Source of the DNA: Serripes groenlandicus
Taxonomy: Eukaryota > Mollusca > Bivalvia > Cardiida > Cardiidae
Length of the DNA stretch: 64,000 nt
Direction of reading: 5' to 3'
NCBI GenBank assembly: GCA_031761405.1
Contig: JASEVX010000007.1
Span: 29,290,859-29,354,858, forward strand
Position numbers and translations under genes: made by a program. Shown one piece after another: positions 12,201 to 24,200 of the stretch (positions are counted from its first letter, which is position 1; each line of letters opens with the position of its first letter). A model generated the notes under the pieces. It saw only the letters and a list, made by a program, of their open reading frames with translations. It ran no database searches and was not told the DNA's origin.

Positions 12201-15200
12201 AAATTATAGTAAAGGTTTTATTAGTGTAATTTCTTTTTGCTTGATCTTTCCCCATATACGTTGATAACTTCGAGGCAAATGAATGACTTATCTTTGTAAA
12301 GTATAATTATCAAATAATGCTGATAAAAATTCTGGCTAAGAGAGAAATTTCTCATTATGAGGATATTCTTCTTTTACTACTATGTTTTCAATTGTTTTCA
12401 ATCTATCAATAAGTGGGAGAGGGATATTGTTTCCGTCCACTTTAGCAGTGCCATGTTCAAAATATATTTAAAAGTATTTTTCTGTATAGAGGTAATTAGT
12501 GTATAACCTGTGCTAAAGAAAACCTTGGAATAGCTATTCCCTGTCTATAGCAACCACACTTTAGTTTCCCAATTATTCATTTTATGCATAAATGACCCGA
12601 CAAATGAAAACCGCCTGTTAACAAATACCTCATTGTTATCTTCTCATGTCTTTACATACAGGTGCCACTTTATTTTAAATTAAGTTTATTTTTAATTGTA
12701 GATACAAGAGGCAACTAAAGAAAAAGATACTCTTCAAAACCAACTTTCAGGGAAGAAAGATGAGCTTAAAAACTTACAGGGACAGAAACAGGTAATTTTG
12801 GAAGATCTAATTCTTGTTAAATAACATTATGTGAGGCAAATGATATCTGAACTTAATGTGACATTGTTCTTCCCCCCTTTTTCCAGAAATAGACACATTG
12901 TGACGCATCTACAATGGTTGACTATTCGATGCATTGTGGCAAAAGGAGAAATTGCTCATGTTGAGCAATTTCACCATATGCAACAATGTTTTCAACTTGA
13001 TTCAACAATTACACATTCATTTACAGTGATTCTCCATATAGTGATTTGACATTTTCTAGGTCATCTGCTACAAAAGGTGTAATTTGTCATTATGAGCAAT
13101 TCCTTCTCCTGCCATAACATTTTCAAAAAGTGTCTGCTGCAGACACGTCTAAATGTCTTTGCAAGTGGGAAAGAGTTAATCCAAGATGCTTTCAACAATA
13201 GTCTGCATTGAGACTATGGTTTGCATATAAATTTAACCCTACATGCAAGTTACCAGTGTTGGTTTTGGGTCATTGAGGTCAAGGACTCTCAACCCTTTCG
13301 AACATATAGAAACATGTTGAAAACATTGTTGCAAGAGGAGAAATTCCTCAATTTTTCACCTCTATTAAAATAGTTATATACTTTCACTTATGGAGATTTT
13401 TAGCTCACCAGAGCACGTAGTGCTCAAGGTGAGTTATTGTGATCGCCTTTTGTCCGTCGTCCGTCGTTCGTCGTCAACATTTGCTTGTTACTACACTAGA
13501 GGCAACATTTTGCATCCAATCTTTATAAAAGTTTATCAGAACATATATCTCGATCAACTCTAGGCCAAGTTCGAAACTGGGTCATGTGGGGTCAAAAGCT
13601 AGGTCACTAGGTCAAATTTAAGGAAAATCTTGTTAACACTCCTGAAGCCGCATTTTTGGCTTGAGCATGTTGAAACTTTGTCAGAATGTTTGTCTTAGTG
13701 ATATCTAGGCCAAGGTTGAAAATAGGTCATGTCAGGTCAAAAACTAGGTCACTAGGCCAAATTGAAGGAAAATCTTGTTAACACTCTGGAAGCCACATTT
13801 TAAACTTAAGCATGTTGAAACTTTGTCAGAAAGTTTGTCTTGATGATATCTAGGCCAATTTCGAATATAGGTCATGTCGGGTCAAAAACTAGGTCACTAG
13901 GCCAAATTGAAGGAAAATCTTGTTAACACTCTGGAAGCCACATTTTAAACTTGAGCATGTTGAAACTTTGTCAGAAAGTTTGTCTTGATGATATCTAGGC
14001 CAAGTTCAAATATGAGTCATGTCAGGTCAGGTCACTAGACCAAATTTAAGGGAAATCTTGTTAACACTCTGGAAGCCACATGTTTGGCTTGAGCATGAGA
14101 GAGTTATGTCTAAAATAGCCCATTCTCAGGTGGGCGATTCCAGGGCCTCATGGCCCTCTTGTTTATAAAGAGACTAAATATCATCTACAGGTTGGTTGTT
14201 CCAAGTTCTTTTTAGCTCATCTGAGATTTTAGTGCTAGGTGGGGTGAGCTTTTGTGACGAATCACCAATGCTCAGCTCTATTCAATAATTAAATTATCAT
14301 TTTAGCCCTTTCCGACCTGCAGCAGACAACTTTGAGCAATTTCTCCTTTTGCCATAATGTTTTCAACTCTTTTCAGTAATTATACCTACAATTATAGAGA
14401 TTTTCCATGTCTTACAGATTTGCTGTATGTCTGAAAGGGTTAAGAGATTTTCAATATTTTTTCGTAGATGTTTTTATTGTCCTCTGCTACAGATTTGTTG
14501 TATGTGGGAAAGGTTTAAAGTTTTTGTAAAATCAGGTGAGCGATGTAAGTCCATTCTGTTCCTCTTCTTTTCAAAAGTTTTACTTTTTTGGTTTTGTATC
14601 TTATATAGATTGACTCAAGGTCATTAGATACAAATAAAGTTCAGGTTTCAAGGAAGTTTTATTTTTCTTAAAATCTTTAGAATTTAGAGACTGAACTGAC
14701 TGAAACAAAAGAAGCGCTGATGTCGACGAAACAAGAAATGTCCTTGAAAACAGAAGAGCTATCTCTGGTCAAGGAAGGACACACAAAAAGTGAGGGCTCT
14801 CTAACTGATCTGCAAAAACAATATACAACAGCCTCTACTGATCTGAAACATTCCAAAGATGAAGTTAACAAACTTCAGAAAGATTTAGGTGAACTTCAAA
14901 CTAAATGTGATCAAGTCACGGCTCTAAAGCAGGAGACTGAGACAAAACTTGCTGAAATTGTGTCAGAGTTTGAAAGCCACAAACAAAAACTTGACGATGT
15001 ATCACAACAGTTAAGTGAAACTAAATCTCAGGTTGATGACAGTAACAATCAGCTAAGTAATAAAAACAGTGAAATCAAGAAATTAGAAAACGAACTCAGT
15101 GATATGAAAGGGCAGCTACATTCCAAAACAACTGAATTAATGGACACTGACAAGAAAGTTACAAGTTTGTCTGATAAATTAATGGATGTGGAAAAAGATG

Positions 15201-18200
15201 CTGAAGAGAAGACTTTGCAGTTTGAGAGCCTACAACAAAAACAAAGTAAAATGGCTGAAGAGCTCAATGAAGCTACAGAAAGAGAGAGAGAACTTAACAA
15301 TTCATTTGATGAAATCAGCGAGGTATGTAAACTGCCATTTTACAAGATATACTGATTTTTTAGACTAGACTGAATTGAATATATAAAGGTTTCAAATCAA
15401 AGGAATAATTGACAATTCCATTATGTTAAACACTGTCTATTCAAAACATCGCCATTGCCTGAATTTTGAAATGTTTTCATAATGAGCCTACTTCATAGAT
15501 TGATGACAATGGCAAAAATCAACTTATTTAATTGTTGTACAATCTTTACCTTAAAAGTGAGGTTTTCAGAAAAGATAAAAAACAATATACAGCCAGTATA
15601 CTTTATTGTATGGTTTTGGTTTCTTTTCAATGGAGCACCAAATCAAGACCTGGCCTTTTCAAAATTGTGCAAAAAACGCAAATATTTACACAAAGTATAC
15701 AAAATTCCGGGACTTTCACAGTATTTCCAATTTGCCAGATGTTTTTATTTTTCTCTGATAAAAAATTAGTATAGAAAAAAAAGACAAGGATATGAAGTTA
15801 ATAGAGACTAATACAGATTTTAAATGTGATTGTTTGCACATTTCAAACCGTTCCAAATTACAGAGGCTTTCTGTGGGAAAGGGTTAAAAAACATTTAAAT
15901 TGGATCTAAGTAATATTATGACCTTTAACACTTTCCCTCATACAACAATTCTACAGCAGACGACTTTGAACATATTTTGTCAAAATATAGAAAATCTCTA
16001 TAATTGAATGGATAACCTATGACTAAAAGTGGAAAACATTGTGGCAAAAGAAGAAATTGCTCGTTTTGAGCAATTTCTTCTTTTGTCACTGTTTTCAAAA
16101 AGCTGTCTGCTGCAGAGGCGTCGGAAAGCATCTATATGAGGGAAAAGGTTAATGATTTGAGCAGCCAACCTTAGCAGAAATACTGACACCCGTGTACAAA
16201 TGAAGTTTTATCTGTGTATACATAGATATAATCCGATCTAAATGTACAATATTTGACAGAAATTTCTTAAAACTTTCTCTGACTAACTGGCAAATAAAGC
16301 TGATCCTGAACAAACTGCATGGATGCACAGATCGATTTAGGTCTACGCTTGTTGTTAACCCTTTCCCACTTACAACAACTTTGCAGCAGATGACTTTGAA
16401 AACATCTAGGCAAAAACACGAAAAATCTCTATAAATGAAGGTTAAATTACTGAAAACATTGTGTCAAATGGAGAAATTTTGGTACAAAGTCTTCAAAAGA
16501 GGCGTCAGAAAGAGTCTACATGTGGTAAAGGTTAAAGCTGTATGATTGGTTTTCGTTGTGCAGCTCCCTGCGATTTACAGCTGCCGAGTATTAGTATTGA
16601 GAGATAAAAAAAGCCAAGCCAAAAATATTATGGAAATTTTCCAGTTTAAATTTATTAAACTGTTGTGACAGAGATTTTAGGCAGACAAGAATTTTAATTA
16701 AACCTTTCCATAATCTGTCAATCAGGTCCATAGGATTGATAAAGTTTCAAGAAGTCTGTCAAGGCTCATTTAGTCTAAACTTAATTTTTTTACATCAATT
16801 GCGAACCAAGCTTTCAGTTTATATTAATCACGCTCAACGTCTGCTTCTTGGAGACCAGTACTCGAGCCGTTTGTGTGGAAAAATTCCCAAAGTCAAAACT
16901 CGCTCATCACGGGACTAGAAACCCCGGACCTTTGGTACAAAAGGCCAACGCTCTACCTCTGCACCACTGTCTTCCACAAGGCTCATTTATTGTTTTCTTT
17001 TCATAGGTTCGTAATGCCATGAACACTCAGATGTTAAAGTTGGACCAAGAATTACAAGAAGCTAAATCTAACGAAGATGAACTTGTTAAATTCAAGGTAA
17101 ACATGCTGGATTTCTTTTTTTTAACCCTTTCCCTCATATAGACGCTTTCTGACGCCTCTGCAGCAGACAGCTTTTTAAAAACATAGTGACAAAAGAAGAA
17201 ATTGCACAAAACGTGCAATTTCTCCTTTTGCCATAATGTTTTCCACTTTTTGTCATAGGATATCCATGCAATTATGGAGATTTTCTATGTTTTGACAAAA
17301 TATGTTCAAAGTTGTCTGCTGCAGAATTGTCGTATGAGGGAAAGGGTTAAACCCATTCCAATTCGCTGATACATTTGCAATCATGTGTGGTAGATGACTT
17401 TTTAAAACATTGTTGCAAAAAGGAGAAATTGCTCATTTCGTTTTTTGAGATCATCCATATTTGGATTTTATATGCTTACAAAGTTGTCTGCTGCAGATTT
17501 GAAGTATATGGGAAAGGGTTACATTTCAACATGCCTCTGCAATTGTCAAATGTTGCAAACATTGTGGGCAAATAAGAACTTGCTACAAATGTTTTAAATC
17601 TATTTTTTTACCATAGATATTTTTAAAGCAGACAAATCTAAAACTGTCAAATCATGTTAACAGTTAACCCTTTACAACATACAGTCACATTTTGACACCT
17701 GCAGTAGAGACAATGTTTTCAACTCTTTTCACTTCAAATATAATTTAATTTATTGAGAATTTCCATTTTTTTACCTAGATGTTTTCTGCTGCAGATTTGT
17801 TGTATGTGGGAAAGGATTAATCAGCCCAGTTCAAAGAAATCACATATAGGCAATAAGTGAAAGGTGTAGATAAAGACCTTAACCATTTTCCCACATACAG
17901 CAAATCTACAGCAGACGACTTTGAAAACATACCCCCCCCCCCAAAAAAAAAGAAAAAAAAACATGGAAACTCACTTTAAATGAAAGCACAATAATTGAAT
18001 AGAATTGAAAACATGGTGACAAAAGGCGAAATTGCTCGTTTTGAGCAATTTCTTCTTTTGTTGCCATGTTTTCAAAAAGCCGTCTGCTGCAGAGGCATCA
18101 GAATGCGTCTGAATGTGGGAAAGGGTTAAGATTGATCTAGATTCACACCACTCTAGGAATGGTTTTCCCATGACTTATCCCTTTCCAACATACAGGAAAT

Positions 18201-21200
18201 CTGCAGCAGACGACTTTGTAAACATCTGGACATCTTCAGTGATAGTTTCTTTTGCTACAATATTTTCAAAATTATTCTGCCACAGTAGCACCAAAAGGCA
18301 TCTATAAAGGGCTAAATATCATAGAAAAAAAAAAAGACACTCTTTGACTATGAAAGCAGCCTATGTGAATTCTGATACCGGGTAACCATCTTGTCTTATA
18401 CAAGCATTCTGGAAGTCTTTAGAGACACATTGTACATTGTACAATGTGTATCTAAGTGATCATTTAATACTTTTGAATTATTGTTGATTTTTTCGTTGTG
18501 TTTTTAAAAGCAACCATTGTTGAAATATTTCACAAAAATAAGACATATTGCAGATAAACATATAATTTCTCCTATGTTTATTATAGAAGAATCAAAATAA
18601 TACTGGCTTTATTCCAAATATAACTGCGTTTTTAAACAGTTACCATGTTTTCAAAGCAGATTAAACTACAATTATCATACTTGATAAATTGTTAAAGTTT
18701 GTGTTTGTCTATGAGGACACTCTTTGACTATGAAAGCAGCCTATGTGAATTCTGATACGGGGTAACCATCTTGTCTTATACAAGCATTCTTGAAGTCTTT
18801 GGAGACACATTGTACATTGTACAATCTAAGTGAACATTTAATACTTTTGAATCATTGTTGAAAAAGTGTGGAAAAAGGGAAAGTTCATCATTATATGCAA
18901 TGTTTACCTTTTCAGTAGTGTTTTAAAAGCAACCTGTGTAGAAGTGTTTCACAGAAATAACACATATCCTAATAAAGACAAACTCCTGCCTCCTTTACAG
19001 TTGACAATATTTTGCAAATATTTTAAGAAAAGGAGAAATTAAACATAACCAAATAATTTCTCCTATTGTCATGATAATGTTTTTTATATAAGAATAAAAA
19101 TTATACTTTTTAAACAGTAAACTACAACTATCATACCAGCTAAATTGTTCAAGTTTGTGTTTGACTATGATATTCCAGGAAGAAGCAGAACCGGAACTGC
19201 AAACACTCCGAAAGACTAAAGAAGAGTTAACACTGTTGAATGAAGCCAATGATGCTGAAGTGAAAAAACTGCGAGGATCATCAGAGAAAATCCAGAAGGA
19301 TCACAGACAGGTATGCCTATGGGCGGTTGTATGGTTGGCAATGCAGTAACTCTGAATCCTTTACCACTGTCCACATGCAACAAATCTGCAGCAGACGACT
19401 TTGAAAATGTACACAAATGTAGAGGCTTTCTATAAATGAAAGATTAAACATAGAATAGATTTGAAAACCTTGTGGCAAAAGGGGAAATTGCTCATTTTGA
19501 ACTTTTTTTCCTTTTGCCACAGTTTTTTGAAAAGTTGTCTGCTGCAGAGGCATCAGAGAGCATCTGCGTGTAGGAAAGGGTTGATGAAGATCAGATTAAA
19601 TTTTTGGCCACTAGAGTGTTTGTTAACAAGCAAATTGTTGTAGATCACTAGACAATGGGCGATTACATCACGTCACCTGAGCACAAAAGCAGTGAATTTC
19701 ATTGGAAAAAAATGTTGCAAAGGAGGAATAGATCATCTGAACTTTTTCTCTTTTTCTGCAATTTTACCAAAAGTGATGAAAATGTCAGTTTGTGGGAATT
19801 TTGACGAATCTGCAGCAGGCGACTTTTTGAAAACATCGTGACAAAAGAAGAAATGCTCAAAATGAGCAATTTCTCCTTTTGCCACAATGTTTTCAACTTT
19901 TTTCAGAAATGTTACCTACAAGCTGATACCACATGTTTAGCTCGCTGGGAGTGTGTCGCAGGAGAGATTTACTCTTTAACACATACATCAATCCTGCAGC
20001 AGATGTCTTTGAAAACATCTAAGAAAAAATATTGAAAATCTCTAAAGGAAAGTTTAATTATTGAAAAAGTTGAAAACATTGTCGTAAAAGGAAAAATCGC
20101 TCAATTGCTCTTGATGAGCAATCTCTCCTTTTGCCACAATGTTTTCACTTACATCTCTTGCAGAGGCATCAGAAAGCGTCTGTTTGTGGGAAAGGATTAA
20201 ACTGTTGTGGGCTTCTTTGTTGTAGTGCATCTGCAGTCAAACAAACTTGATGTTCTAAATTGTATGTTTCAGTTTAAGATGAAGCCCCAATAGAGAGCTA
20301 TTTTTGCATCTTCTTAAACCTTTCCCACATACAATAAATCTGCAGCAGACGACTTTGAAAACATAGTGACAAAAACCTAAAAAAAAATCCATAAAAGATA
20401 GCTTAATTGTTAAATAAAGTTGAAAACATTGTGGACGAAGGTGAAATTGCTCATCATGAGCAATTTCACCTTTGGCCTCAATGTTTTCAAAAGTTGTCTG
20501 CTGCTATTGCATCAAAATATGTCTACAGGTGGGAAAGGGTTAAAATGTCAGAAGAAAAGAATACTTTTTTGATCAATTCCTCCCTTTCAAACAGTATAAC
20601 CAGACCAGCCTGCATTTCTCTTGTTATTATAGATGTAAACTTTTTGGAAATTTGGTGCGAAGTGCAGAGTTTGATAAACTGAATAGATTCACAAGCTGAT
20701 TTGAACCTACACTATTCACAAATGCAGCTTTTTTGCATTGACAGGCTCATATTCTGTTTTGGAACTTTTATTCTCCTTTTTACGCACAGTGCAATTTTAT
20801 TCAGAAAAACAATATGCTATCTTATTTCATTCTACTGAATATCAAATTACATATTTTTGCTTGAGACCCAATTTTTTCCGTTGCCTACCTGTCAAGCTGG
20901 CTGTCCCATAGGGTTCTAATATGAATGTTTTGATTAGGCAGCCAGAATCTTAACAGTAATTTGACATATTTTCGCTGCTTTGATCTATCATAAGGTATAT
21001 CTAGAAGGATGGAAATATTTTTTTGATAAAGTGTTAAAATCATTTTGAAAAAGAGAAATTGCTAATTTTTAGCAATTTCTTTTCCCCCCACAATGTTTTA
21101 AAAAGACGTCTGCTGCTAATAGACCATTTATTGTCTGTATCAGGTAAAATGTTGATCATTCCCACAAACAGATATGTTATATGTGGGAAAGGGTTAATCA

Positions 21201-24200
21201 TACTCTAATTGATTATTGCAGGAGTTACAAGAATTGGATGAAGCTAAGAATATATTGATACAACAGAAGTTAGTAGTCCAGAATCAAATTGATGGCATGC
21301 AGGAGAAAGTAAAAGAGGTGAGATTGGTAGAATTTGCACTGAAATCAGTGATTTATTCATATATACAGTCAAACCAATGCTAATGATTACCTTTGTTTAG
21401 ACATTCCCTGTCTATTGCACTTTTAATTTCCAAATTACTAATTTTCTGCATAACTGACCCTGTAACTTAAGACCACCTGTGAACAAAGACCAGATTATTC
21501 TCTTTCAATGGGAAGTCTTTAAACACAGGTTGGACTGTATAACAAGTTCTATGGGAACATGCTTATAGCTCTAATTGTATGTAAGAGATGTAATCCTTTC
21601 CCAATTGCAGACATATCAGCAGCAGATGGCTTTGAAATTATACAGGCCAACATATGAAATATCTTTTTTTATCACATGACGTTGCTTGTATCCCATGTAA
21701 TATACCCATTACGTATTTCTTTATATACAACGTGTGTAATATAACATGACCTAATACTAGGAAAAAATGACGTCACGTCAACGTTTTGACGTCATACGTT
21801 AGTCACTTTGGCGCCAAAACCCGTAAATTTCATCTAGAAATATTGTAAACGTTAAGTACATTTTTATCGAAATACGCCTCATAAGTCACCTTATGTGATA
21901 GATATAATATCTCATGAGTGTTATTTATTATTCTTTTTAATAAACTAAGCTGAATATGACCTCGGGAATAATTATTTGTGGCATTGTTATACGATTTACT
22001 GACGAAATTAAAATAGCTTTGGAAAACCCGCTTTTCTTTGTGTGTTTTCGTCATGTGATAAAAAGAATCTGACATTCGTTGTCATTTAATAAAGTTTTAT
22101 TAAACTCGCTCAAGAAATTTATTATTAAGCTCGCCAAAGGCTCGCTTAATAAAAAAATTCTTGAACTCGTTTAATAAAACTTAATATAAAATGACAACTC
22201 ATGTCAGATCCTATATATATGAAAGTGTAATAATTCAAAAGGAGAAATTATTATGAGCAATTTCTCCTCTTTCCTCAATGTTTTCAACTACATTGAATTT
22301 TCATACTTTTATTAATAGATATTTTCCATATTTGTAGATATGTATATATGTTTTCCAAGTTGCTTGTGCAAAATAGGGGTAACCCTTTCCCTCATATAGA
22401 CACTTTCTGACGCCTCTGCAGCAGACGGCTTTTTGAAAACATAGTGACAAAAGAAGAAATTGCACAAAACGTGCAATTTCTCCTTTTGCCAAAATGTTTT
22501 CCACTTTTTGTCATAGGTTATCCATTCAGTTATAGAGATTTTCCATTTTTTGACAAAATATGTTAAGATAAGATAAGATAAGATAAGAGACTTTATTTTA
22601 AGAGGGTGACACATTTAGTTTAAAACTAATCTTCCACATGGCCCTCTAATTCAAAGTCATCTGCTGCAGAATTGTCGTATGAGGGAAAGGGTTAATAAAA
22701 AATAATTGCACCCTCAGCTCAAAATGATGATTGGCATTATGAAAATTATTGACAGCAAATCGAGGGCTTGGCGTGAAACAGTTGTCACTAAAAACCTATT
22801 TTGAAAACCTTGGTTTAGGGGCAATTTTGAACCTTTTGTAAACAATGTTAATTCAGGTGCCATTGCTCAGAACGAGCAATGGCACCTAAATTTCCATTGT
22901 TTACCAAGAAAAATGATTTAACGCTTATAAAGACTTTATGGCAAGGTAATTCACCTTGGTAAAAAAATACCAATTTTAGTTACAACCGTTTCACGCCAAG
23001 CCCTCGAAATGTGTGCATACATCAAGACTTTAGTGATTCACTTCGCTCGAAATTGTTTAATGTTCCCCCAATTTCTCATTTATTTTCCAGTGTATCAACT
23101 TCAGACTTTGTTGTTGCTAGTTTATAACCTGCAGATATACAATGCACATAAACACTACTCTAGCATGCCTAAATTTAGAGTTATCCCCTTTTTGTCTTCA
23201 AATAATTTTTAAAGCAGCCAACTCTACAATTTTCATATAAAGGCTTATTTTGTTAACAGGCGGAAGAGAAAGTCGAAGAAGTGAAGGCCAGTGGGGAAAA
23301 AGTCCAACAGATGCTCAGGGAAGAGAACTCTGGCTTGCAATATAAGTTGGTGAGTAATTATTTTATAGAGCTACTTTAATCCCTTAATCCCTTTCCCACA
23401 TACAGACATATTTTGACGCCTCTTCAGCAGAAGACTGGAAAAAACAATGTTTTCTACTGTATTTTCAAAGTTTTCTTTTGTAGATTTGTAGTATGGGAGA
23501 AAGGGTTAAACCATTTACCGGATACAACAAATCCGTAGCAGATGACTTTGAAAACATTTAGGAAAAAATATTCATAAATACAAGTCAACTATTGTTAGGA
23601 GTTGAAAACCTTATGGCAAAAGGAGAAATTGCTTATTATGAGCAATTTTCTTTTTGAAACATTTTTAGCTCACCTAAGCTTTGCTCAAGATGAGTTATTG
23701 TGATCGCCTTTTGTCCGGCGTGCGTCGTCCGTCAACTTCTTCTCCTCAGTAACCAGTGGGTCAATTGGGATGAAACTTCACAGAAAGCATCCTCTCAATA
23801 ACCTCAGCAGATTTCCTTCAAATATTTGAGATCCATGCAGAATCCATGGCAACGAAATGAAAAAAACTTCAAAATTCAAACTGGTTGGCAGATTTTCAAA
23901 TAATTTTGTAGAAATGTTCCTTTAGTGACTCACTTTCAGATTCCTTCAAGCCATGTTGATTGGTTGAAAAACATGGCTGCCAGGGGGCAGGGCTACCTTG
24001 CATTATATGGCTAAAGTGAAAACTTAAAAAATCTTCTCCTCCAAAAGTGTCAGGCCGATTTTCAAATAATTTTGTAGAAATGTTCCTAGGGTGACCCTCT
24101 ATCAGATTCCTTTAAGCCTAGTTGATTGGTCGGAAACTTTGGCCACCAGGGGGGCGGGGCTTATATAGCTAAAGTGAAAAAAAAAAAATCAGGGCCCTCT

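Noticed and set aside
13402..14163. CRISPR-like array
   Set aside because: Direct units of about 145 bp without short repeat/unique spacer structure, inside a eukaryotic intron; they are transposon-internal tandem repeats.
14677..15300. Minus-strand frames rich in Ser/Val opposite exon 13
   Set aside because: Typical mirror frames of a Glu/Lys/Gln-rich coiled coil; the + strand frame continues through splice sites into exon 14.
22301..22614. Conserved-looking small proteins (FFCHYVFKKPSAAEASES type) recurring across the window
   Set aside because: These are translations of the TTAA MITE in its various copies; they recur only because the DNA repeat does.
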